A stretch of 17,500 nt of DNA from Neocallimastix lanati (nom. inval.). Its lineage: Eukaryota; Neocallimastigomycota; Neocallimastigomycetes; Neocallimastigales; Neocallimastigaceae. A program made the translations under genes and the position numbers. Of the stretch, positions 8,189 through 17,223 are shown in pieces; positions within the stretch are counted from its first letter, which is position 1; the number at the start of each line of letters is the position of its first letter. The notes beneath the pieces were generated by a model. That model ran no database searches and was not told the DNA's origin. It saw nothing but the letters and a program-made list of their open reading frames with translations. Location of the stretch: positions 1,330,001 to 1,347,500 of the forward strand of contig JACVTC010000036.1 of NCBI GenBank assembly GCA_016946835.1. The letters run 5' to 3'.

Positions 8189-10270
8189 ATGAACGAATCT
8201 TTATTTTTCAAAAAGGAAGCCATATTGAATGGCAAAAATTATAACATATGGTATGATAGTTTGAAAGATGTCCTCGAAAAGGATGGCTTAGAGGAATATC
8301 TAATAAAAGATGTAGTAAAAGAAAAAGAAAAGGCCACAAATAGTAATGCGGACGATATAGAAAATGCAAGAAGGAATAATACAAAAGTCCGCTACATCAT
8401 AAAAAATACCATATGTACCAAAATTCATGAGGACATAATCGGAATGACTACCCCTCGTGAAATAATCGAATATTTAGAAGGGGAGTACAAACTCAATGAA
8501 AATGATATGACTCAATGGATGAATAAATTAAGAGAAGTAAAAGCGAAGAAAGAGGAAGATATTCCATTTACCTTAAAAAGACTATTTAAATTATTTAAAG
8601 GTATGGAATCTTCCGGAAATAATATTTTAGAAAAGGAAAAAGTTAAATACATATTAAAATCATTGCCTACAAGTTACAAAAAGAAAATAACATTAAATGG
8701 CAATGAAAATGCTGAAAATCTTAGGACCACCATCGTAAACGACATAAACACCTGGATTTATGTCGACGATGTTACCCAAAATGGAAATGACTCTGATGAT
8801 CCGATGGATATAGATTATGCTGGGAAACTTGGACACAAGGATAGGAAAAATTTAAAAAACAAGAACAATAATAAAAATTTTCCCAAAAAAGGAAATCCAA
8901 GTAAACAAAACAATAAAGATAAATTTAATAGTAATAAATATAGCAATAATAATAAATTCTGTGAAATATGTGAAAAAGGAGGCCATTCCACCAAAGAATG
9001 TAGATATAATCCAAGAAATCCAAAAGGATTATATAACAAGTACTACATTCAAGATGAACAAAAATACAGAAACAATTATCATCCACATTATAATGGGCAA
9101 AATGGAAGAGCCGTTAGATACATTAATTTAAATAATGAATACAACGAAAATGTATCGTATGATGATATCCGCCCAATGTTTTATAAATATTATAATCCTA
9201 AAAGCAAAGGAAAATATGTGGATGATGATGATTCAGATGAATATCAAGAATCTGAAAAATCAAATTGTTTCATAAATTATGATAAAGAAGACGTTAAAAA
9301 TGAAGTTTTAATTAAAAATAATATAATAACACGAGTAGAAAATAAATTAAATTTAGCTAAAGAAATTTTTATAAATAATATTAATAAAAAGGAAATAAAT
9401 ACAAATAATACAAATGAAATTTTTAATATTAATTACAATAAAAAGGAAACATCAGAATGGTTATATGATTCAGGTGCTGGTGAACATATAACTAATGATC
9501 TAAGTCTGCTTAAAAATTTTAAAAAAGAAAAAATAAAGTTAAGATGTGCAAATAATACTTATTGCTATTTTGAAGGCCATGGTGAATTTGAATTTACTAT
9601 TAATAATTATCATTTTAAATTTAACAAAGTATTATATTCAAAAGAAGTAGCTAAAAATATTATTAGTGGAATAGAATGGGCAAAACAAGATGTTAAAACC
9701 TTGACAGAAAAGGATAAACACAATAATATTATCCTCAGAATTTTAGATAACAATTATAATATTATTGCCACATTCCAAGCTAATAATAACAATGAAGTTA
9801 AAATTGTAGTTACTCATTTCAATATTGAAAACGAAAGAAACTCTAAGAATAATATTATGGCAATTCAAAATTTTCGTAATGCTGAAGAACTAATTTGGCA
9901 TCGACGGCTTGGCCATTTCTACCAAGAAGATTTGAAAAACTTCCTAAACCATCATGAAATTAACTTAGATAAGTGTGACGATTGCAGAATCGCGAAAATG
10001 AAACGCAATCCACACAATAAAATTCCTCCCAGAGCCAAAGAAATATTAGAAGTTATCCACTCGGATATTATTGGTCCAATTAACACATCATACACAGGAA
10101 AAAGGTTTATACTAACTATCCTAGATGAAGTATCAAGAAAATCATGGGTCTTTATTATGAAGAGTAAATCAGAAGCTACAGACATTATCATTAATACCTT
10201 AAGAATGTTAAATAATAAATACAAAGATTATAAAATAAAAGTTTTTAAATCTGATAACGAAGAAAATTGA
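8189..10270 (+). CDS. Gag-protease-integrase (N-terminal part of broken gag-pol)
   Basis: Residues 1-230 are copia-type Gag (NGKNYNIWYDSLKDVL near residue 14), which should form the particle. A CCHC zinc knuckle follows with C258, C261, H266 and C271, for RNA binding. An acidic, Asn-rich spacer leads to the aspartic protease (YDSGAGEH, catalytic D427). The integrase zinc domain has WHRRLGH (H571, H576) and CDDC (C596, C599), and the core starts with D626 (HSDIIGP) and D689 (SDN). The frame then hits TGA three codons after SDN. The ATG follows the A35 leader and is the first in this frame. Gag and pol share one frame, as in Drosophila copia. The second half of the integrase continues in the next frame, so this product would be Gag-PR plus a truncated integrase. 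Confidence 0.93.
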   Translation: MNESLFFKKEAILNGKNYNIWYDSLKDVLEKDGLEEYLIKDVVKEKEKATNSNADDIENARRNNTKVRYIIKNTICTKIHEDIIGMTTPREIIEYLEGEYKLNENDMTQWMNKLREVKAKKEEDIPFTLKRLFKLFKGMESSGNNILEKEKVKYILKSLPTSYKKKITLNGNENAENLRTTIVNDINTWIYVDDVTQNGNDSDDPMDIDYAGKLGHKDRKNLKNKNNNKNFPKKGNPSKQNNKDKFNSNKYSNNNKFCEICEKGGHSTKECRYNPRNPKGLYNKYYIQDEQKYRNNYHPHYNGQNGRAVRYINLNNEYNENVSYDDIRPMFYKYYNPKSKGKYVDDDDSDEYQESEKSNCFINYDKEDVKNEVLIKNNIITRVENKLNLAKEIFINNINKKEINTNNTNEIFNINYNKKETSEWLYDSGAGEHITNDLSLLKNFKKEKIKLRCANNTYCYFEGHGEFEFTINNYHFKFNKVLYSKEVAKNIISGIEWAKQDVKTLTEKDKHNNIILRILDNNYNIIATFQANNNNEVKIVVTHFNIENERNSKNNIMAIQNFRNAEELIWHRRLGHFYQEDLKNFLNHHEINLDKCDDCRIAKMKRNPHNKIPPRAKEILEVIHSDIIGPINTSYTGKRFILTILDEVSRKSWVFIMKSKSEATDIIINTLRMLNNKYKDYKIKVFKSDNEEN

Positions 10271-10628
10271 TTACTTTTGCAATGAAAATGGAATAGAAAA
10301 GGTTTTTTCTCCCCCGTATAATCCAGAAAATAACGGATTATGCGAAAGATTTAACTTAACTATTGTTTCCTGCGCAAAAACCTTGCTATATTGGAGTGGA
10401 CTAAGCGAAAATTTTTGGGACTTCGCGATATTATATGCCAATTATATATACAACAAAGTTCCTCATTCTGGAATTCATAATAAAATTCCAGATGAAATCT
10501 TCTATATGAATAAAGTAAAAATTAATCATATCAAAGTATTCGGATGCATCTCTTTTTATATTGACAGAAGTCAAAACAAATCAAAATTTTCACCTAATTC
10601 CAAGAAAGGAATTTTTCCTTGGGTTTAG
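10263..10628 (+). pseudogene. Integrase core fragment, shifted frame
   Basis: This frame carries the rest of the integrase core: NENGIEKVFSPPYNP, then NNGLCERFN with the catalytic Glu (10344-10346), then HIKVFGCISFY and KFSPNSKKGIF. It has no usable start; its first ATG-like position is well inside the domain. The spacing from D689 to this Glu is 29 residues, against the 35 of the D,D(35)E signature, plus one extra base. About 17 nt thus appear lost between 10259 and 10274. The frame ends at TAG 10626-10628, after a second, 1-nt shift within KGIF/LGFS. Confidence 0.85.
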
Positions 10629-13458
10629 TGAAAAATCAAACAGTTACATCATTATGGATTTTCACGATTATTCAATCCACTACTGTAGAGAAATATACTG
10701 TCTTGAGGATACTCCTGCTAATATTAAATTAGCAAATAATAAAATTAATCAATATGGGGACCAAGACTTTCTAGCCTTTGATTTCTATTTTTCAAAAAAT
10801 TCACCACAATTTTCTGGGGAAGACAATCTAGATCATAGCCATCACAATGACAAATCTTCTGAAAATAAATATAACGGAAATTTCAAGAAAAATAACAAAA
10901 ATTTGGGACCTTCTTCAAAGAAATTACCTACTGGACTTAATGAACAAATTCATAAAAATTCAAATAACGAACATTTACCCAAAAAAGACAAAGGTAAAAG
11001 CCCAGCAACTGAGGATCAAAATGATACCAATATTTCTAATAATATCGGTAAGGACATTCCTACAAAAATTCAAGAAGAAGAGGACCAAAATGTCAAAAAT
11101 CAAGATAATTTCAAAAATTCATCTGATGAAAATTTTTCTGATAATAAAAATTTTTCAAAAAATGAAGAAAATTCAATAATCAAAGACAAAAATTTAAATG
11201 AAACCTTATCAAATAATAATTTTAATCATGTGAAAAATTTTTCTGGAAATTCAAATAATAATAAAGTTAGAATTTCTAAAACTCTAAATAATAATGAAAT
11301 TTTTGATGAAGAAAAATTTTTTGATATTAATGACGAAACCTTAATTAATATGAAATTTAATAATCAAGAAAAAGTCAATGAACAAACCAATATGTCTTCT
11401 AATAAATCTAATATAAATATAGATAATTTTAATAAAAATTTTTCTGAAACAAATATTAAAAATAATATATCTACCAATACTACTAACAATATATTGCAAT
11501 CAAAAAATTTATCAAACTCAAATTATTATAATTTTCCTTCTTCTTCTCAAGGAAACACTATGTTTAATAGAAATAATATTATCTCTTCTTACATTGACAA
11601 AAAGTTCCCTTTTAACGGCAGAAGAAGTGTTAAAGAATTACACATAGATAACCAAAATTCTTTTAATACTAATCCTTTCAATAGAATTAATTTACTTCAT
11701 CATAGGAGTAACTTTCATTTCAAAAATAATAAAAATTTTGAAAATGGAAATATCGATTATTTATTTTCAAATAATCAATATAAAATTAGGAAAAATAATT
11801 TTTTACATGATAATAATCATTTTAATTTTAATTTTCATAAAAGGTCACTTTCAGACGATTTAACACCTTCCCAATCGCAAAAATTTCGTAGATCAAACTT
11901 TAATTCTAAAATTATTGCTTCCTTGGAAAATTTTGTGCCACAATCATTTTTCCAAGCCACAAATTGCAAAGACCATGTTCTATGGGAAAAAGCTATGGAT
12001 AATGAACTTGATAATCTTTACGCCAATAAAATTATGACTTTTGTTAATACTATTCCAGATGGTAAGAAACCTATTCCTTCCAAATGGGTTTACGCTCTTA
12101 AAACCGATGGCCTTGGACATGTAATTAAACATAAAGCCCGCTTTGTTGCTAAAGGCTTTATTCAAAAATATGGTATTGATTACGAAATGACTTTCTCACC
12201 TACTTTAAATATTGATTGTCTTAAGCTTCTTATCCCTCTCGCTGCTAAATTTAAATGGGATATTCTACAATTAGATATCAAAGCTGCGTATCTCAACGCG
12301 AATTTAGACAAGGACATTTACGTTAAAATTCCCCCTGGAGATCCTAACTTTGGGAGGGGATATTGGAAACTAAACAAAGCACTGTATGGTTTAAAACAAT
12401 CTGGCCGACAGTGGTATAAAACTATTTCAAAATTTTTAATAGAACAAGGAATGGAGCAACTAAAATCCGAAAGTTGTGTTTTTAAGAAAGTTATTAACAG
12501 AAAATTAGTTTGTATAATAGGCTTATATGTAGATGATATGATTGTTACTGGCGAAAAGGAAGAAATTAACAAAATTTTCAATAAAATTAAAAATAAATTT
12601 AAAATCTCAAAATCTGGACCGATTGACTACTTATTAGGAATTAAAGTCGAAAATAATAATAAAACATATTCATTATCACAAACTCAATTTATAAACAATA
12701 TTCTAAAAAAATTTAATATTAACAACCAAAGAGTAAGAAGAACACCATGTGTTGGTGACAATACTAAATCTGAAAATAATCAACCATTCGACAAAACCAA
12801 ATATAAAAGTGCAATTGGTATGTTAATATATTTATCAAAATGTACCAGACCCGACATTGCATTTTCAGTTAATAAAGCCACTAGAAATTCAGAAAATCCA
12901 ACAGTATCTGACTGGCACAAAGTTATAGCTATATTACAATATTTAAAAGACACTAAAAATTATAAAATTAAATATGATGGCACTGGTAACATTGTAGGTT
13001 ACACAGATTCAGACTTCGCTGGTGATGTTACTGACAGAAAATCAACATCAGGTAATATTATCTTAATGGGAAATAATCCAATATCCTGGACTTCGAAAAA
13101 ACAGTCAGTTGTCGCCACATCAACAGCAGAAGCTGAATACATAAGTGCATCAGTATGTATAAAGAAATTATTAAGAATTAAAAATATCTTATATGAATTA
13201 TTCAAATTTAACAAACCACTAACATTATTCACTGATAATAATGCAAGTAAAATTTCAATGGAAAATGGGGAATTAAATCCAAAATTAAAACATATTTCAA
13301 TCAAATATCATTTTAATAAAGACAATATTGAGAAAAATTTAATTAAATTAAAATATATCAGTACCGATAAAATGCTAGCTGACACATTAACAAAATGCGT
13401 TAATGGAACTAAAATGACAACCTTTGCAAATCAAATTTTCATTACAAATGAAAACTGA
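10619..13458 (+). CDS. Integrase C-end, Asn-rich linker, RT and RNase H
   Basis: Residue numbers count from the frame's first ATG at 10561, but homology begins near 10619 (LGFSEKSNSYIIMDF), where the previous frame leaves off, so that ATG is not a true start. Residues 20-60 are the integrase C-terminal GKGIF-type segment. About 75-455 is an Asn/Ser/Lys-rich linker with recurrent KNFS/ENFS motifs. RT (RVT_2 type) runs from W475: SKWVYALK, KARFVAKGF, QLDIKAAYLN (D572), ALYGLKQSGRQW, and YVDDM with D658 and D659 (12526-12540). RNase H shows YTDSDFAGD (D816), STAEAEY (E857), FTDNNAS (D892) and KHISIKYHF. The frame stops 3 bases before the polypurine tract. RT and RNase H look catalytically complete. 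Confidence 0.95.
10783..11925 (+). repeat. Asn-rich low-complexity linker inside pol
   Basis: About 380 codons of mostly Asn, Lys, Ser, Phe and Ile, in which AAAAATTTTTC recurs (for example near 11125-11160 and 11430-11450). It lies between the integrase C-terminus and RT, where copia proteins have a variable linker that is usually shorter. It remains stop-free in a stop-prone composition. Confidence 0.8.
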
Positions 13459-13461
13459 TTT

Positions 13462-13470
13462 GAGGGGGAG
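13462..13470 (+). promoter_or_regulatory. Polypurine tract
   Basis: GAGGGGGAG directly abuts the 3' LTR, in the position where plus-strand DNA synthesis is primed. A G5 run is exceptional in this window, so the signal is unambiguous. Confidence 0.95.
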
Positions 13471-13808
13471 TGTTAAAGTATTAAATAATATAAATAAATA
13501 AACTTAACAATTTAAGTTTATAATTAAATAATAGAAAATATAAATCATAAATATTTATGTAAAAACTAAACTTAAAATGTAAATTAACATTATTTATGTT
13601 AATACATAATTAAATGTAAATCATTAATTTATCATGCGCATGTAAATAATCTCTTTATTCTTGTTTATTCACGTGAAATAATAATATAGTTTATATAAAA
13701 ATATTTGTTTATTCTTTAGACGAAAATTCGCGACTTTCGTCAATATAATATTTTATAATAAATAAATAAATGTATGAATAATTAATAATTAAATAAATTT
13801 CTTTAATA
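13471..13808 (+). repeat. 3' LTR
   Basis: 338 bp, matching 7630-7967 except T at 13552 against C at 7711. It contains the same CATGCGCATG, CACGTG, TATA-like, hairpin and AATAAA elements; here the AATAAA copies would serve polyadenylation. It runs directly into the trinucleotide array. Confidence 0.95.
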
Positions 13809-13813
13809 ATAAT
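13809..13813. repeat. Target-site duplication, right copy (ATAAT)
   Basis: Matches 7625-7629. See the caution there about AAT periodicity. Confidence 0.6.
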
Positions 13814-13819
13814 AATAAC

Positions 13820-13866
<47 letters not shown>

Positions 13867-13940
13867 TAATAATAATAATAATAATAATATAATAATAATA
13901 ATAATATCAACAAAACAACAACAACAACAACAACAACAAC

Positions 13941-13976
<36 letters not shown>

Positions 13977-14060
13977 GATAATAATATTAATAATAATAAC
14001 AATAACAATAACAACAACAACAACAATAATAATAATAACAATAGCAACATTAATAATAAT
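13809..14060. repeat. AAT/AAC trinucleotide array, right half
   Basis: Continues the array interrupted by the young element: long AAT runs, an AAC block near 13913-13940, then mixed AAT/AAC up to the edge of the older element. The minus-strand frame over it (runs of Ile, Val, Tyr) is a simple-sequence artefact. Confidence 0.95.
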
Positions 14061-14225
14061 TGTTAAATATAACACTTAAAATCAGAAATGATATTTATAT
14101 TGTATTATGAATTTATTTATTTATTTTATTACTTTTACCTTATGAAACACCTTTTCATATAAGAGTATGTCAATACATGTTATTTATAATTATTATTCTA
14201 TAATAGTCTAACATTACTGGTAACA
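14061..14225 (-). repeat. Candidate 3' LTR of the old element
   Basis: Read on the minus strand this 165-bp stretch begins TGTTACCAGT and ends ATATTTAACA, so its ends form TGTTA...TAACA, the usual copia LTR shape. It lies 36 bases past the pol stop and the left end meets the AAT array exactly. A purine-rich AGTGAAAGG precedes it but is not a clean polypurine tract. The partner LTR is outside the window, so this is unconfirmed. Confidence 0.45.
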
Positions 14226-14261
14226 TTTAACCTTTCACTATATTATACTATGGAATAAAAT

Positions 14262-15000
14262 TTACATTTCTGTGATGAAATTAACAAAGTATTTAAGCTT
14301 GGATCCCGAAATATTTTTGGTTAATGGATCTACCATCATTGAGTTAGAACTAATGAGTGTTAATATAATTTCATTTTTTTATAATTTCATCTTAAACATA
14401 TTTGTATTTTATGTCCATATATTGGCATCGTCCCTTTTTTGTTTTCATTTTCAGCCATATCCTTACATGATTTTTATCTATTCTAATATTAATTATAATA
14501 TCTTTGCTGAATAATTTATTTTCTGAATCTTTTCTGAATTTTTTTTCCATATACTTTGTTTTGTACATTCTATTAAAATTGAGTATTCAGCTTTTGTGGT
14601 TGATAAGGCTTCTTTTAATCTGCATCATCAGCGAAATCTGCGTCACAATAATCTCTTAAAATTTTTTTTTACTGTTATAATAGATTGAATAGTCCTTTGT
14701 ACTTTTAAGGTATTTTAATATTTAAATATCTAAATTCAAATCAGCGTTTGTTAGATTCTCAGAAAATCCTGCATCTTGATTTTATTGCAAATACTATATC
14801 TAGTCTGTTGATACATATAATAGAGATCCAATCAATCTTTTATAATCAGTTTTGTTAATTTTTTTCAGAGTTTTCTCTATCCTCTAATTTTTACATTAAT
14901 ATATGGTATTCTAGATGTTTTAGTATTGTTTATATTATAGTTAGTTAATATTTTTTTTAATATAATCTTTTTGATTAATTTTGTAGCCTTCACCTGTTTT
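14262..15000 (-). pseudogene. Old element: RT C-end and RNase H relic
   Basis: From right to left: GEGYKINQKDYIKKN (about 14950-15000, the segment after the RT active site), YKRLIGSLLYVS (about 14805-14850), DYCDADFADDAD (about 14619-14665, first RNase H Asp), STTKAEYSILIECTKQSIW (about 14545-14603), then MVDPLTKNISGSKLKYF leading to FITEM and TAA at 14262-14264. At least four frame changes and several stops separate these blocks. The usual RNase H segment between DAD and STTKAEY is shortened. The 80-codon plus-strand frame at 14272-14514 is an antisense shadow. Confidence 0.85.
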
Positions 15001-15056
15001 AATTATATTAATTTCAATGGTTTTTATTTGCTGTTTTTTCTGTGGAGACTGTGTAT

Positions 15057-15420
15057 TTATGCTTTATCTTTGTAACAAAAATAAAAATTGTAAATCCAAA
15101 AATTATCCATTTCTATTGTAGAAGAATAGGTACAGGTGTAATCAATTCCTTTAATTTGTCGAAAACCTTTGAAGACTAATCTTGCTTTATTTATATCATT
15201 ATCTTTAAAAGTAAAAACCAATTTAACATCAAGTGGTTTAATACATTTTGGAATATTTTTTGGTTTTCCACTACTTTTATAACAATATTTCCATAAAAAT
15301 TTTATAATTCTTTGTTTATTGACCTTTCCCATTTGTCGGCATTTACTAAATTCAGAATTTCTTTATAATTCTTTGGAATTAAGGCATTAATACTATTAAC
15401 TCTATTTTCATATGAGTATG
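15057..15420 (-). pseudogene. Old element: RT fingers relic
   Basis: The right part (15301-15420) reads INALIPKNYKEILNLV and NADKWERSINKEL in one frame, the usual start of the RVT_2 domain. After a frame change, 15332-15057 reads KPLDVKLVFTFKD, NKARLVFKGFRQIKGIDY and YSSTIEMDNF. It then ends at KDKA and a stop. The Asp-bearing palm segment, the LYGLKQ motif and the YVDD box expected next are absent; the sequence jumps to the post-palm block near 15000, so the catalytic core was deleted. Confidence 0.85.
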
Positions 15421-15771
15421 TTTTCCTCTCAAATCTCTAAAAAAAAAAAAAAAAATAAAAAGATTTATTTAATGTAGGTGTTTTATTTTTCATTTTTCTT
15501 TCTTCATTTTATTGATAATTTATTCTTTTCCTTTTTCGATAGCTTTTTTTTTTCTTCTTTATTAATTTTATCATTTTTGTTTACTTACTTATTAATTATT
15601 AAATTTTTGAGTATTTCCTCTTGATTTTCAGTTAATTTTTGATATTCACTAATATAATCTTCATTAATTTTTTTATTTTTCTGAATTATTATCTTACATG
15701 TTTTCATTATTATATTTTATCCATTAAATCTATATCATCTTCAATATTAATTTTATTCTGTTTGTTTTCAT
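15421..15771 (-). other. Old element: linker between integrase and RT
   Basis: Low-complexity DNA that on the minus strand is rich in Asn, Lys, Glu and Ile codons with multiple stops, plus an A-run near 15438. It occupies the place of the variable linker in copia pol. No domain is recognised. Confidence 0.6.
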
Positions 15772-16191
15772 TCATTTCAAATTTATTATGATAAATGGAT
15801 TGACTAAATTAATGTTGTAAGTGATGTTCCTCTTCAATTTGTTTATCTGAAGGATTTGAGGAATGGAAAAAAAATATGTGGCAAGTGAGCCTAGTGTACT
15901 TTCATTAAAGTATACATCACGAACAATAATTATTGATTTTGAAGTAATGTCGAGGACACAATAACCAGGAGAGTCTGATGAATATTCTGTGAAAATACCT
16001 GGTTTTATATTATTTTCAAAATTTTCTTGTTTGTATTTATTAAGAAAAAATACTTTTCATCCAAAATCTTCTTCTTTAAGTTTAGATATATTAATTTTCT
16101 TATTGAAAAATACTTCCTTCAGAATTTTAAAATTAATTCCCTGATGCAAATTTAAATTGTACAATATACATGCACATTTAATAGCTTTCAT
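15772..16191 (-). pseudogene. Old element: integrase C-terminal relic
   Basis: From 16191 the frame reads MKAIKCACILYNL, HQGINFKILKEVFFNKK and LKEEDFG, then TGA (16057-16059) exactly where the conserved FGC Cys would be. It then continues in frame for 94 codons: KVFFLNKYKQENFE, KPGIFTEYSSDSPGYCVLD and IIIVRDVYFNEST, ending at TGA 15772-15774. These are the copia FGC, KPGIF and SRDVxF signatures of the integrase C-end. This is the best-preserved part of the relic. Confidence 0.88.
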
Positions 16192-16211
16192 CCTATAATA
16201 TATGAGATAAT

Positions 16212-16758
16212 TTAGTATATTGTACAATATAATGCTTTCTCGTAGTTATTTAATATCTGGTTAATTCTTTCAGAGAGACCATTTTGTTGGGGATTACCTG
16301 GTGTAAAATGATTAAATCTAATTCCATTAATTTTAAAATAATTTATAAAATTAGAGTTATTATATCCTAAACCATTATTCGATTTTACTTCCTTTATGTT
16401 GTAATTGTAAGTATTTTTTATAAGTTTATGAAACTCAATTAATTTATGTACTGCTTCATATTTATGTTTAAGTAAATAAACATAGCATTTTCTACTATAG
16501 TTATGAATAAATGTTATATAATATTTGTATTCACTGGATAATGGGTTCAGGGTTAAGTGGTCCAACAATATAAATATCCACAGTTTGTAATAGTAAAGTA
16601 CTCTTGTTGATTGTTTTGTTGAATGTTTTTTTTTTTTTCTTAAATTTACTAATTTTGCAATCCTCACAATTTATATTATCTTTCCTTTCTTCCTTATTGT
16701 TGTTTTCTAAAAGTTTTCGAAGATTTTGATTGTAATAATGACCTGATCTAGCATGCTA
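16212..16758 (-). pseudogene. Old element: integrase zinc domain and core relic
   Basis: The zinc domain reads HARSGHYYNQNLRKLL with His at 16753-16755 and 16738-16740 and CEDC with Cys at 16666-16668 and 16657-16659. The codon before the first His is TAG (16756-16758) where copia integrases have Trp. The core contains VDIYIVGPLNPEP in one frame (first Asp), then YITFIHNYSRKCYVYLLK, KSNNGLGY and NPQQNGLSERINQ in another (16667-16212). The second catalytic Asp of SDNG is Asn here. The Glu of SER is present and the spacing of 35 residues from that site is kept. Confidence 0.9.
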
Positions 16759-16879
16759 TAATTTTAGATCAATATTATTTATATTATATTCTATATCTTT
16801 CACAGGGTTTGTATTTAAAGTAAAAAAGGTTTTCATCATTTATATAGATGGAAGTAATTATATTATTATTTTTTAAATA

Positions 16880-16993
16880 TTTGGAGTCTTTCTTTTTTGT
16901 TGTACATTTCCATTACTTAATTTAAAGCCCTTTTTTACATAGGTAATGAGTGAAAATCAAATTATTTTGTATGTTTGGAGCATAAAACACTTC
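16880..16993 (-). pseudogene. Old element: protease C-terminal scrap
   Basis: Minus strand from 16993 reads EVFYAPNIQNNLIF and YLCKKG, the copia VLYVPNLxxNLISV block that follows the protease. After an A-run frameshift KGFKLSNGNV continues it. The upstream stretch (17000-17080) is an acidic SDSDSDSS segment, but the DSG active-site motif is not seen, so the protease core appears deleted. Confidence 0.7.
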
Positions 16994-17223
16994 ATCAATA
17001 GAAAATAGTTGCTATATTGAAATAGAAGTCGAATGATGAATCTGAATCTGAATCTGAATTGTTTTGTTCTTCATAGCTAAAGTTATATGATTTGAAGTTT
17101 CTTTTATTACCTTTCCCTCTTAGGAATGTTCTATTGTCTTTACATTTATTTCTTGATTTATTATTATTATTTTTCTTTTCTTCCCTATAATTATTATTTG
17201 GTGGAATTTGATGGGTTGAAAAA

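Larger units (their letters stand above)
7630..13808 (+). mobile_element. Young Ty1/copia LTR retrotransposon
   Basis: A 6.2-kb element with 338-bp LTRs, primer-binding site, gag, protease, integrase, RT and RNase H in copia order, and a polypurine tract. Integrase before RT defines Ty1/copia against Ty3. The LTR pair differs at one site (C at 7711, T at 13552), so insertion was recent. Its coding part is richer in G/C than the flanks. Pol is interrupted by two lesions (near 10259-10274 and 10611-10620), so this copy should be non-autonomous unless they are sequencing errors. The LTRs, priming signals and all other domains look intact, so it could still be copied in trans. Confidence 0.96.

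Noticed and set aside
10561-10618. ATG at 10561 as the true start of a separate RT protein
   Set aside because: The first 19 codons overlap the integrase in another frame and have no homology; the shared KGIF/LGFS signature shows one interrupted pol frame.
8189-13458. Programmed frameshifting between gag and pol
   Set aside because: Gag, protease and the first half of integrase share one frame; the shifts fall inside conserved integrase signatures and one removes residues.
13803-14075. 90-codon minus-strand frame of Ile, Val and Tyr
   Set aside because: Same artefact over the right half of the trinucleotide array.
14272-14514. 80-codon plus-strand frame
   Set aside because: Antisense to the RNase H C-terminal relic of the old element.
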